Origin: Halomarina rubra
GTDB lineage: Archaea; Halobacteriota; Halobacteria; Halobacteriales; Haloarculaceae
Reading direction: 5' to 3'
DNA length: 64,000 nt
NCBI RefSeq assembly: GCF_023699475.1
Contig: NZ_JALXFV010000003.1
Coordinates: 550,878 to 614,877, forward strand
Positions 54,254-61,568 of this stretch are shown here, piece by piece; within the stretch, counting starts at the first letter, position 1; each line of letters begins with the position of its first letter. Below the pieces are notes generated by a model. That model saw nothing but the letters and a program-made list of their open reading frames with translations. It had not been told where the DNA came from and ran no database searches. A program made the position numbers and the translations under genes.

Positions 54254-54949
54254 GTGGAGTCCCCGTTCGACGTACTGGGTGTCGACCCGGACGCCGACGA
54301 CGTCGCCGTAGAACGTGCTTACCGCGAGCGTGTGCTGGAGGCCCACCCCGACCACGGGGGGTCGATGCGCGAGTTCCAGCGCGTCAGAGCGGCGTACGCC
54401 GCCATCCAGGAGGACCGCCCCGAGGAGTTCGAGCGCGCCAGGCGCGAGGATACCGACGAGACGGCCACCCCGGAGGCGGCCGACGAGGGCGGTTCGGCCG
54501 AAGACGAGGAGGCCGAGGTCCCCGACGGCGTCCGCGTCGAGTACCTCGACTACGACGTGCTCGCCGACCTGGGTCTCGAAATCGACGACGAGGACCTGTT
54601 CGCGCGAGCAGCAGAGGCGGACCTCGACCGCTCGGAGTACGGCGAGATGTGGGTCCCGCACGACGAACCGCTGCTCAAGAGCGCCGAGGCCCACGGACTG
54701 ACGTGGCCCTACGCCTGCCGTGGCGGCGCGTGTTCGAACTGCGCGGTCGCGGTCCGCGGCGGCGAGATGCCGATGCCGACCGGCCACATCCTCCCCGAGG
54801 AGTGGCTGAACCGCGGCATCAGGCTCTCGTGTCTCAGCGCGCCCACCTCCGACGAGGCGCAGGTCGTGTTCAACGTCAAGCACCTCCCGGGGCTCGACGA
54901 CCTGCGACTGCCGCCCAGTCGGTTCGACAAGGCGCGACTCAACGACTGA
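54254..54949 (+). CDS. DnaJ-domain / 2Fe-2S ferredoxin fusion protein
   Basis: A 231-residue protein joining a J-domain-like N-terminus (SPFDVLGVDPDADDVAVERA, HPD at 31-33, to about 55) to a plant-type 2Fe-2S ferredoxin through an acidic linker (55-95). The cluster cysteines are Cys155, Cys160, Cys163 (YACRGGACSNCAV) and Cys193 (RLSCLSA). The ferredoxin part resembles the halophilic ferredoxins that serve 2-oxoacid oxidoreductases. GTG 54254 is set by the TATA position. The J-domain may recruit DnaK or simply be a docking helix bundle. Confidence 0.87.
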   Translation: MESPFDVLGVDPDADDVAVERAYRERVLEAHPDHGGSMREFQRVRAAYAAIQEDRPEEFERARREDTDETATPEAADEGGSAEDEEAEVPDGVRVEYLDYDVLADLGLEIDDEDLFARAAEADLDRSEYGEMWVPHDEPLLKSAEAHGLTWPYACRGGACSNCAVAVRGGEMPMPTGHILPEEWLNRGIRLSCLSAPTSDEAQVVFNVKHLPGLDDLRLPPSRFDKARLND

Positions 54950-54984
54950 CTGCGGCGCGGTCGGTCGGCGGTTCGGTTCCGGTT

Positions 54985-55254
54985 TTACTGCTGATTCCAG
55001 CGCTCGGCGACGGCCTCGGCGGACAGCGCCAACTCGCCGGTGTCGACGTAGCGGCCGAACACGACGAACCCGGCGACGAGCGCGAGACCGCCGAACCCGA
55101 CGGCGACGGCCGACAGTCCGGTGGCGACGTCCAGCGGGACGCCCATCCCGACCAACCCGCGTGGCAGCGCGAGGCCGGCGGTACCGACCGCGAACGACCA
55201 CATACCGAGGAGCAACAGCGACCGAGAGAGCCAGTCCGCTCGTGTCCAGCGCAT
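54985..55254 (-). CDS. small membrane protein, 89 residues
   Basis: Two hydrophobic helices (about 10-32, SRSLLLLGMWSFAVGTAGLA, and 43-68, ATGLSAVAVGFGGLALVAGF) and an amphipathic acidic C-terminus (YVDTGELALSAEAVAERWNQ). No family recognised. Convergent with the ferredoxin gene and 89 nt downstream of the MFS transporter gene on the same strand. Confidence 0.65.
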   Translation of the reverse strand: MRWTRADWLSRSLLLLGMWSFAVGTAGLALPRGLVGMGVPLDVATGLSAVAVGFGGLALVAGFVVFGRYVDTGELALSAEAVAERWNQQ

Positions 55255-55343
55255 GTCGAGTCCGTGTCGCGCCCCCGACAGGTGCGTGCCGTCTACGTCG
55301 CTAGCGGGTCGGCGATTCCGGGGCTACGAGACTAGCCATCGCC

Positions 55344-56651
55344 TCAGTCGTCGGCGGGGACGGCGCGGTCGTTGACGCCCGTGGACGTCCGGTGGTGGAG
55401 CCACGCCGCACAGCCGACGGCGACGAGGCCCGTCAGCGTCGCCAGACCGAACGCGACGCGGTAGCCGCCGACGGTGTAGACCCGCGCGCCGTCGATGGTC
55501 TCGCCGGTCCAGTAGGCGTCGAGGACGGCACCCATCAGCGCCGGGAAGACGGCCGCGCCGAAGTAGCCGATGGAGTTGATGGTGCCCGTGACGGTGCCGC
55601 TGGCGCTGGCGGCGTGGCGCTCCTTGGCGACGGTGAACGCCAGCACGGTTCCCCCGTTGGTGAACAGCGCGAGGAACAACAGCGCGCCGAAGACGGGGAG
55701 TGGCGGCGTGACGAGGACGAACACCGCGCCGTAGGCGAGCGTGAACAGCACCGTCGAGGCGAGGATGACCTCGGTGCGTCGCCCGACGCGGTCCGACAGC
55801 GTGCCGAGGACGGGCGGGCCGAGCAGGAACCCGACGTTCGCGACGAGGACGTACAGCGAGGCGGTGGCGACGCTCTCGCCGTAGACGTCGGCGATGTACG
55901 GGACGCCCCACAGTCCGAGGACGGTGAAGTTCGTCCCGATGACGAAGAACAGCATCCCACCCAGCAGCCACGTCTCGCGGTCGGCGAGGACGTGCCGGAC
56001 GTTCCGCCAGAGCGTCGCGAGGTCGACGGTCCGCCCCGGCGGCGTCGCGCCGTCGACGGGGTCGAACCCCGCCTTCGCGGGCGAGTCCCGGACGAGCGCG
56101 TAGACGACGACGGCGACGACGGCCCCAGCGACGGCGGTGACGAGCAGCGCGTCGCGCCAGCCGACGGCCGCGACGGCGAGCGCGAGCGGCGTCGCCGCGA
56201 ACACTCCGCCGAGGCCGGCGGCGGCGACGGTCCAGCCGGTCATCGTCGCGAACTGGTCGCGCCGGAACCAGTTCGCACAGAACCGGAGGGTGGCGATGTA
56301 ACAGACGCTCCCGCCGACACCGACGAGGGTGCGCCCGACGAACCCCGCCGCCAGCGAGTCCGCGAGCGCGAACCACGCGACGCCGAGGCTCATCACGGCG
56401 ACGCCGGCGGCAGCCACCCGACGGGACCCCGCCCGGTCGGCCAGCACTCCGGCGGGCAACTGGAGGGCGGCGTAGACGTAGAAGAACGACGCGTGGAGGA
56501 GGCCGAGTTCGGCGGCAGTGGTGTCGAATGCGCGGGTCAGGTCGGCGGCGAGCACCGCCGTCGAGACGCGGTGGAAGTTGACGAGCAGGAACCCCACCGC
56601 GAGGACGGCCCACAGCAGCCACCGCCACCGGTCGCGCGTCCGACGTGTCAT
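55344..56651 (-). CDS. MFS transporter
   Basis: A 435-residue major facilitator with 12 predicted helices. The loop 2-3 signature is GVLADRAGSRRVAAAGVAVM, and the second half repeats it as GTLSDRVGRRTEVILASTVL. The N-terminal helix contains FHRVSTAVLAADLTRAFDTT, resembling nitrate/sugar-phosphate or ACS-type transporters. Substrate not determined. ATG 56651 is preferred; an ATG 27 nt upstream is in frame. No partner gene is adjacent. Confidence 0.88.
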   Translation of the reverse strand: MTRRTRDRWRWLLWAVLAVGFLLVNFHRVSTAVLAADLTRAFDTTAAELGLLHASFFYVYAALQLPAGVLADRAGSRRVAAAGVAVMSLGVAWFALADSLAAGFVGRTLVGVGGSVCYIATLRFCANWFRRDQFATMTGWTVAAAGLGGVFAATPLALAVAAVGWRDALLVTAVAGAVVAVVVYALVRDSPAKAGFDPVDGATPPGRTVDLATLWRNVRHVLADRETWLLGGMLFFVIGTNFTVLGLWGVPYIADVYGESVATASLYVLVANVGFLLGPPVLGTLSDRVGRRTEVILASTVLFTLAYGAVFVLVTPPLPVFGALLFLALFTNGGTVLAFTVAKERHAASASGTVTGTINSIGYFGAAVFPALMGAVLDAYWTGETIDGARVYTVGGYRVAFGLATLTGLVAVGCAAWLHHRTSTGVNDRAVPADD

Positions 56652-56819
56652 GCGCTCGGTTGTGGGTGAGTGTCGCAATGACGTTTGCGGGACGTGTCGA
56701 GCTTCGGACTACTCGGGTTCGGAGCGCTCGGGCCTGGCTACCCTGCGTCTCGTTACCTCTGGGTCGGTCCGTCCCTCGCTCTCACGCACCTCCTCGACGC
56801 ACCACGGCCGACTCGCGAC
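56652..56819. other. intergenic, no gene seen
   Basis: A gap upstream of the MFS gene and downstream of the LtrA-like relic. No start-stop pair with haloarchaeal codon use is visible. Together with the relic, the span 56652-56992 looks like decayed sequence. Confidence 0.5.
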
Positions 56820-56990
56820 TCACTCCGAACGTGGAGTCCCTGCCTCCGGGGTGTCGACGGCGTCGGTCGGTCGGCGCTCGCGTTCGGCGAGCACCGCGAG
56901 GACGACCACGCGGTCGAAGAACAGTTCGAGCCACGTCGCGTGCCGGCCGCCTTCGGTTTCGCCCGAGAGGAACGGGATAGCGGTCGCCAC
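56820..56990 (-). pseudogene. truncated LtrA-like membrane protein (N-terminal relic)
   Basis: From GTG 56990 the frame reads 56 residues: a polar start, then GGRHATWLELFFDRVVVLAV, closely resembling the N-terminal signature of the low-temperature-requirement A (LtrA) family (WLELFFDLVFVVAV). After LAERERRPTDAVDTPEAG it turns polar and stops. LtrA proteins have about 350-400 residues and many helices, so this is a 5' fragment. It starts 2 nt after the stop of the F420-reductase-like gene. It could also be a chance small ORF, but the motif match is specific. Confidence 0.6.
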
Positions 56991-56992
56991 GG

Positions 56993-57613
56993 TCAGCCTC
57001 CGTCCCCGACGCCGAGCAGTCGGAAGCCGACGTCACGCCCGTAGGTCCCGGCGAGTGCCACCCACAGCGCCGCGAGTGCTTCGAGATGCCGTGCGGTCTC
57101 GAGCCCGCCCACTGCGACGACGTCGAACCCCAGTCCAGCGGCGAGGTCGCTCGCGGCCGCGACGCCCGCGTCGTCGCCACAGACGAACATCGTCGCCGTC
57201 CCGTCGGGGAACGTCGGGTCGGTGAAGCGGTTCGCGCCGATGGTGTTGAACGCCTTCGCGACGTGGGCCGCCGGCGCGGCGGCCGCGACGGCTTCGGCGA
57301 CCGACTCCTCGTCACCGTCGAATCGGTTCGTGCAGTCGATCAGCGGCTTCCCGGCGACGGTGGCCGCGAGGTCGCCGGCCACGCTCGCGGCGACCGGACC
57401 GGGGACCGCGAGCAGGACGACGTCCGCCCACGCGGTCGCCTCGGACGGCGTGGCGGCGGTCGCACCGACGTCGTCGAGCACTCCCCGGAGGGAAGGGTCG
57501 TCGGGTGTCCGTGACCCGAACCGAACCTCGTGGTCGGCGGCCAGCCCCCGTGCGAGTGCCCGTCCGACGCTCCCGGTACCGACGACGGCGACGCGGGCAC
57601 CCGTGGTCGTCAC
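56993..57613 (-). CDS. NADPH:F420 reductase-like NAD(P)-binding protein
   Basis: A 206-residue Rossmann protein related to coenzyme F420-dependent NADP reductases (NpdG/Fno). Fingerprint RVAVVGTGSVGRALARGLAA; FGSRTPDD follows the second strand; ADVVLLAVPGPVAASVAGDL and AHVAKAFNTIGANRFTDPTF are typical family blocks. GTG 57613 is chosen because it overlaps the stop of a 34-codon ORF by 4 nt (GTGA); GTG 57622 is also in frame. Partner could be F420 or another flavin/deazaflavin. Confidence 0.8.
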   Translation of the reverse strand: MTTTGARVAVVGTGSVGRALARGLAADHEVRFGSRTPDDPSLRGVLDDVGATAATPSEATAWADVVLLAVPGPVAASVAGDLAATVAGKPLIDCTNRFDGDEESVAEAVAAAAPAAHVAKAFNTIGANRFTDPTFPDGTATMFVCGDDAGVAAASDLAAGLGFDVVAVGGLETARHLEALAALWVALAGTYGRDVGFRLLGVGDGG

Positions 57614-57714
57614 TCCGTCCACCTCCGCACCTCCTCGAACGGCGGCCGTAGCGGTCGCCTCTCGGCCGCTCCGTCGTTCGGGGAGTACCCGTGGCTCGTG
57701 GTATCGTTAGACAT
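57610..57714 (-). CDS. 34-residue small ORF upstream of the F420-reductase-like gene
   Basis: Starts ATG 57714: MSNDTTSHGYSPNDGAAERR, then PLRPPFEEVRRWTE. Its stop overlaps GTG 57613 of the next gene by 4 nt, a coupling arrangement. AT content is locally raised just upstream (GTAGTATGTC). No domain. It may be a translated leader or a real small protein; the evidence is only its position and plausible codons. Confidence 0.4.
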   Translation of the reverse strand: MSNDTTSHGYSPNDGAAERRPLRPPFEEVRRWTE

Positions 57715-57789
57715 ACTACCGGCAGGGAGGCTTTCGAGGCGGATAACGATGTCTGGGGACTCCCTCGTCGCGCCGAGCGTCCCGACCAT

Positions 57790-58704
57790 CTAGCGCTCGC
57801 CGAGGAACCGTTCGGCGGTGTCGTGGAACAGGTCGCGGTAGACGTCGTCCGCGAGGTCACGCGAGAGCAGGTGCTCGCGCTCGCTGACGTAGCTGTGGGG
57901 AATGTTCGGGTAGTCGGAGCCGTAGAGGATGCGTTCGCTGTGGCGCTCGAACACGCTGTCGGGAACACTGGCGGGGTCGAACGCCATCGCCTCGCCGACG
58001 GCGCTCGACATGGCGAAGCAGGTGTCGAGGAAGGCGTTGTCGTGGTCGGCGAGGACGTCGACGAACGCCTCCCACTCGAACGTCCCCATGTGTGCACAGC
58101 ACGCCCGCACGTCGGGGTACGACTCGACGACCGTTCGGAACTTCTCGACGCCGACGTAGGGGCTGTCCTCGAACAGCGGCGCGGTGCCGGCGTGAAAGAG
58201 GACCGGTCGGTCGTGTTCCGCCGCGAGTTCGTAGGCGGGGTCGAGTCGCGGGTCGTCGGGCGCGAGTTCCTGGACGGGACACTGGAACTTCAGGCCGCGT
58301 GCGCCCGCCTCGAACGCCTCGTTCACCACGGCTCCGACGTCGTCCTCGCCGTGGACGGTGGCGAACGGGACGACCATCTCGGAGGTCTCGGCACGCTCGG
58401 CGACCCACGCGTTCAACTCGCGGGCGATGCCGGGTTTGTGGGCGTACGGCAGCGCACAGTAGCGTTCGACGCCCGCCGCCCGGAGCGCGCGCTCCATCTC
58501 GCCCTGCGTGCTCGGGTGGGGGAACGACCACCCCGCGTCGTCGGTCAGCGCCCCCCTGATGGCCGCGATGAGGCGTTCGGGCATGAGGTGGACGTGGCAG
58601 TCGATGGCGGGGACGAACCGCCCGTCCGGCGTTCGGTCGGTCGCCGTCGCGTCGCCCGCGTCCCGTTCGGTCGCATCGTGGTCCCCGCCCTCGTCGGCGT
58701 TCAC
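57790..58704 (-). CDS. amidohydrolase-family metal-dependent hydrolase (ACMSD-like)
   Basis: A 304-residue TIM-barrel hydrolase of the amidohydrolase_2 group. Metal motif IDCHVHLMPE near residue 35, LFHAGTAPL (third His), ACCAHMGTFEWEAFVD (fourth) and the late Asp in LYGSDYPNIPHSY. The order is that of 2-amino-3-carboxymuconate semialdehyde decarboxylase and related decarboxylases/hydrolases. Substrate unknown. The N-terminal about 30 residues are an acidic tail. GTG 58704 overlaps the ogt stop by 4 nt. Confidence 0.83.
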   Translation of the reverse strand: MNADEGGDHDATERDAGDATATDRTPDGRFVPAIDCHVHLMPERLIAAIRGALTDDAGWSFPHPSTQGEMERALRAAGVERYCALPYAHKPGIARELNAWVAERAETSEMVVPFATVHGEDDVGAVVNEAFEAGARGLKFQCPVQELAPDDPRLDPAYELAAEHDRPVLFHAGTAPLFEDSPYVGVEKFRTVVESYPDVRACCAHMGTFEWEAFVDVLADHDNAFLDTCFAMSSAVGEAMAFDPASVPDSVFERHSERILYGSDYPNIPHSYVSEREHLLSRDLADDVYRDLFHDTAERFLGER

Positions 58705-59147
58705 GGCGTCTCGACCCCCTCGTGGTCGAGCAGTCGTCGCTTCGTCGCCAGTCCACCCGACGCGGAGTACCCTCCGAGACTCCCGTCGGCGGCGACGACC
58801 CGATGACACGGGACGACCAGCGGCAGCGGGTTGCGACCGCACGCGCCGCCGACGGCGACGGGCGCGGTGTCGAGGTCGGCCGCGAGGTCGCCGTAGGTAC
58901 GGGTCTCGCCGAACGGGATGGCGCTCATCGCCCGCATCACGCGTCCCGTGAAGTCGTCGGGGTAGGCGACGGCGCAGTCGAACGTCTCACGCTCCCCGCG
59001 TTCGTACCCCTCGACCTGCTCGCGGAGGTCCTCCGCCGAGCAGTCCAGTCGAGTTACGTCGAGGTCGAACGTCGCGCCGAACGCCTCGACGGTGACGGTC
59101 CCCGTGTCGGCTCCTGACTCCGTCGGCTCCGGCGTCTGAGATGCCAT
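58701..59147 (-). CDS. ogt: methylated-DNA-[protein]-cysteine S-methyltransferase
   Basis: Repairs O6-methylguanine by suicidal transfer of the methyl group to Cys114 in VVPCHRVVAADGSLGGYSAS. The 148-residue protein has the helix-turn-helix block GRVMRAMSAIPFGETRTYGD and the asparagine hinge in GRNPLP. The usual RAVG is changed to GGACGRN (an extra Cys103 near the active site). The N-terminal domain is short. Its stop overlaps the amidohydrolase GTG by 4 nt, forming a two-gene unit. Confidence 0.92.
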   Translation of the reverse strand: MASQTPEPTESGADTGTVTVEAFGATFDLDVTRLDCSAEDLREQVEGYERGERETFDCAVAYPDDFTGRVMRAMSAIPFGETRTYGDLAADLDTAPVAVGGACGRNPLPLVVPCHRVVAADGSLGGYSASGGLATKRRLLDHEGVETP

Positions 59148-59226
59148 ACCTCGACTCGGGGCGAGCGGGGCCTAAACTCCTCGCCCGGCGACGGTCCCGC
59201 GCGGCGAGGTCCCGTCACCCCCGCTA

Positions 59227-59236
59227 CGCTTTTGCC
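59227..59236 (+). promoter_or_regulatory. TATA-like box of the HIT gene
   Basis: CGCTTTTGCC, centred 28 nt before ATG 59259. Confidence 0.45.
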
Positions 59237-59258
59237 CGCCGCGGGCGAGGCACGCGCC

Positions 59259-59684
59259 ATGAGCGAGGACTGCATCTTCTGTTCGATCGTCGCCGGCGAC
59301 ATCCCGAGTCGGACCGTCCACGAGGACGAGCACACGTTCGCGTTCCTCGACGTGAACCCGCTGGCCCGTGGCCACGCGCTCGTCATCCCCAAGCAGCACT
59401 ACGAGACCGTCGCGGACATGCCCGCCGAGGTCCGGGAGGCGGTGTTCACGGCGGCGGGCGAACTCACCCCCGCCATCGAGGGGGCCGTCGACGCCGACGC
59501 GACCACCCTCGGGATGAACAACGGCGCGGCGTCGGGCCAGGAGGTACCCCACGCGCACATCCACGTCGTCCCCCGCTTCGACGACGACGGCGTCGGACCA
59601 CTACACGCGCTCGACTGGACGCGTCCGGACCTTGACGACACCGAACTGGACGCCATCGCGAACGACATCCGCGACGGCCGGTAG
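59259..59684 (+). CDS. HIT-family nucleotide hydrolase
   Basis: A 141-residue histidine-triad protein. Zinc-binding-like CIFCSIVAGDIPSRTVHEDE at the N-terminus, LARGHALVIPKQHYE, and the triad VPHAHIHVVPRF (His98, His100, His102). Members hydrolyse AMP-linked compounds such as adenosine 5'-phosphoramidate (HINT-like) or dinucleoside polyphosphates. ATG 59259 fits family start and TATA spacing. Confidence 0.92.
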   Translation: MSEDCIFCSIVAGDIPSRTVHEDEHTFAFLDVNPLARGHALVIPKQHYETVADMPAEVREAVFTAAGELTPAIEGAVDADATTLGMNNGAASGQEVPHAHIHVVPRFDDDGVGPLHALDWTRPDLDDTELDAIANDIRDGR

Positions 59685-59751
59685 GTGGGAACGGCCCCGC
59701 CGGTCACCGCTCGACGCCACAGTCTATTGCGCTGGAACCGCTGGGTCACCC

Positions 59752-59970
59752 ATGGGCGACCCGAACGCCAAAGCCGCGACCCGCGCGGCGCTCGGCGACC
59801 GCCTGCGCAACGGACTGGCGCTCGCTATCGTCACGCTGGCGGCGTTCGTCGCGTTCGTCGCGGTGCCCGACGAGCGCCTCCAGTACGCCGCCGCGCTCGT
59901 CGCGTTCACCGTCTGGATGGCGTGGTTCGTCGCCGCGGCGGTCGACTGGCTGAGCCGCGCGGACTTCTGA
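59752..59970 (+). CDS. small membrane protein, 72 residues
   Basis: Two hydrophobic helices (NGLALAIVTLAAFVAFVAVP and LQYAAALVAFTVWMAWFVAA) after a polar N-terminus (MGDPNAKAATRAALGDRLR). An AGTCTATTGC box lies 27 nt before the ATG. No family recognised. Between the HIT gene and the ParA-like gene, all on the same strand. Confidence 0.65.
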   Translation: MGDPNAKAATRAALGDRLRNGLALAIVTLAAFVAFVAVPDERLQYAAALVAFTVWMAWFVAAAVDWLSRADF

Positions 59971-59987
59971 TTCGTCCGTCATCCCGA

Positions 59988-59997
59988 CATTTTTGTT
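59988..59997 (+). promoter_or_regulatory. TATA-like box of the ParA-like gene
   Basis: CATTTTTGTT, centred 28 nt before ATG 60020; GAAGGAG shortly after could be a weak Shine-Dalgarno. Confidence 0.5.
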
Positions 59998-60019
59998 CGA
60001 GAAGGAGTCGACGTGAGAT

Positions 60020-60781
60020 ATGACCACTCTCAGTCTCGTCGGCGCGGTCGGCGGTGCCGGCACGACCCGCACGACGCTCGAACTCGCCGGCGTGCTCGCG
60101 CGTGCCGGCCGCGAGGTGTGTGTCCTCGACGCGGCGTACGCGACGCAAGGGCTCGCCGACTACGTGCCAGGCCGCATCGACACCGACGTCACCGCGCTCT
60201 GTGCCGACGGTACGACCGAGGACCTGACCGACGCGCCGGCGCTCGCGACCGGCCTCCTCGACCTCGACGGCGGGGCGGACGCCGGCCGACTCGCCGTCTG
60301 TCCCGCCCGTGCCCCGTTCGAGCGACTGGCCCGCGCGAAGACGCCCGAGGCCGCCCAGCGGTTCGGAGCGCTCGTCGAGACGGCCGCCGAGTCGTTCGAC
60401 CACGTGCTCGTCGACGTCCCGCCCGTCGCCGCCAACCAGGCCGTCGCGGCCGTGACGACCACCGACCGGGTCGCGCTCGTCGCTCCCGACACAGCCCGAG
60501 GCCACGACGGCCTCGCTCGCCAGCACGACCGTCTCGCGGACGTGGGCGCACCTGCACCCGAGACGGTACTGACGTTCGGGGAGACTGCGGACTCGGACGA
60601 CGGCGCGGTAGCGATTCCGGAGTGCGAGGTGGCCGCCCCGGCCGACGTGCCGGTCACCACCGACGGCGACGGCCCGTTCGTCGCGAGCGTCGCCGCCGCG
60701 TGCGAGACGCTGCTCGACGAATCGCTCGACCTCGACACGGACGGCGGCGGCGTGTTCGACCGCCTCGGCGTCGGAACCTGA
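60020..60781 (+). CDS. ParA/MinD-like protein with degenerate P-loop
   Basis: A 253-residue protein with the overall strand order of deviant-Walker ATPases: LSLVGAVGGAGTTRTTLELA at the start, VCVLDAAYATQGLADYV, FDHVLVDVPPVAANQAVAAV, TDRVALVAPD. In place of KGGVGKTT the loop reads VGGAGTTRTT: both the signature Lys and the catalytic P-loop Lys are missing, so ATP hydrolysis is doubtful. It is more likely a pseudo-ATPase or partner of an intact homologue, such as the MinD at 62.5 kb. Confidence 0.75.
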   Translation: MTTLSLVGAVGGAGTTRTTLELAGVLARAGREVCVLDAAYATQGLADYVPGRIDTDVTALCADGTTEDLTDAPALATGLLDLDGGADAGRLAVCPARAPFERLARAKTPEAAQRFGALVETAAESFDHVLVDVPPVAANQAVAAVTTTDRVALVAPDTARGHDGLARQHDRLADVGAPAPETVLTFGETADSDDGAVAIPECEVAAPADVPVTTDGDGPFVASVAAACETLLDESLDLDTDGGGVFDRLGVGT

Positions 60782-60816
60782 GGCTCCCGGCGGTCTCGAC
60801 GTGGTAGAACGGGACT

Positions 60817-60902
60817 CGTCGGCGGAGGTCCGTCGAGTCACTCAGTCGTGACCCGACGGCGTGTTGCTGACCGCCGTCAGCGGAGGTCCGTCGAGTCACT
60901 CA
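60817..60902. repeat. 28-bp direct repeat at the 3' end of the 60877 gene
   Basis: Copies at 60817-60844 and 60875-60902, one mismatch, 58 bp apart start to start. The right copy contains the last codons and stop (SDSTDLR) of the minus-strand gene; the left copy lies 3' of it. It looks like a small segmental duplication of the gene end. Confidence 0.85.
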
Positions 60903-61389
60903 TCGTCTCGCCCAACAGTTCTCGTTTCTCGACGGCGGCGTCGCCGCTGGGCGACAGTGCCCCTTCGAGCGCCTCGCGCGCCTCGGCCAGCGGGTCGTGG
61001 GTCTCGACGTACGCCGCCAGCGCGAACTCGGTCTCGCTCGCGCCCGTGAGCGCCAGCGCGTCCGCCCGCGGCAGCGTCGCGTCCAGCCAGTCACGCACCA
61101 TCTCGCGGCCGGTCGGCCCGAGCGGCGACACCGACTCCCCGAGCAGGTGGAGCGTCTTCGCGCCCGTCATCGGCGGCAGTCCCGCCGCGCGGGCGCTCGT
61201 CCCGACGCTCTCGCCGCCCGCGTACGTCTCGACGACGGTCGCCGCGTCCTCGGGAGCACACGGCAGGTCGTCGGCGAACGGTACGAGTCGCTCGGCGAGC
61301 GACGCGTCGGTGGCGTCGACGGTGGCGACGCCGCGCGTCCGCTGCTCGCTGGTCACCTCCAGTCCGGCCGCGATGTCGGCCAGTCCCAT
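60877..61389 (-). CDS. haloarchaeal helical protein, DUF7858-like
   Basis: A 170-residue, mostly helical acidic protein: MGLADIAAGLEVTSEQRTRG, then SLAERLVPFADDLPCAPEDA, VETYAGGESVGTSARAAGLP, and a charged C-terminus ending MSDSTDLR. Residues 45-90 look like a DNA-binding helical region (a helix-turn-helix-like VGTSARAAGLPPMTGAKTLH), but this is tentative. From memory it fits haloarchaeal DUF7858. It is divergent from tfb and convergent with the ParA-like gene. Its last codons and stop are duplicated just downstream. Confidence 0.7.
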   Translation of the reverse strand: MGLADIAAGLEVTSEQRTRGVATVDATDASLAERLVPFADDLPCAPEDAATVVETYAGGESVGTSARAAGLPPMTGAKTLHLLGESVSPLGPTGREMVRDWLDATLPRADALALTGASETEFALAAYVETHDPLAEAREALEGALSPSGDAAVEKRELLGETMSDSTDLR

Positions 61390-61536
61390 GGTGAGGTCTG
61401 ACGCCTCCTCCGGTTTAGTTCTTGTCTCTGCTCGTGAGAGTGTCCGAAAACGGAACGACGCACGCGAGGAGGACGTGTCGGTAACCGACACGTGGGAGCG
61501 GCGCTGTACGGTCGGAATTCGGGACTTCCCGGTACG

Positions 61537-61547
61537 CTTTAATATGG
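61537..61547 (+). promoter_or_regulatory. TATA box of tfb
   Basis: CTTTAATATGG, the best TATA match in this part of the window, centred 27 nt before ATG 61569. The preceding GGTACG could be part of a BRE. Confidence 0.65.
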
Positions 61548-61568
61548 GCTCGGGACCGAGTTTCTGAT

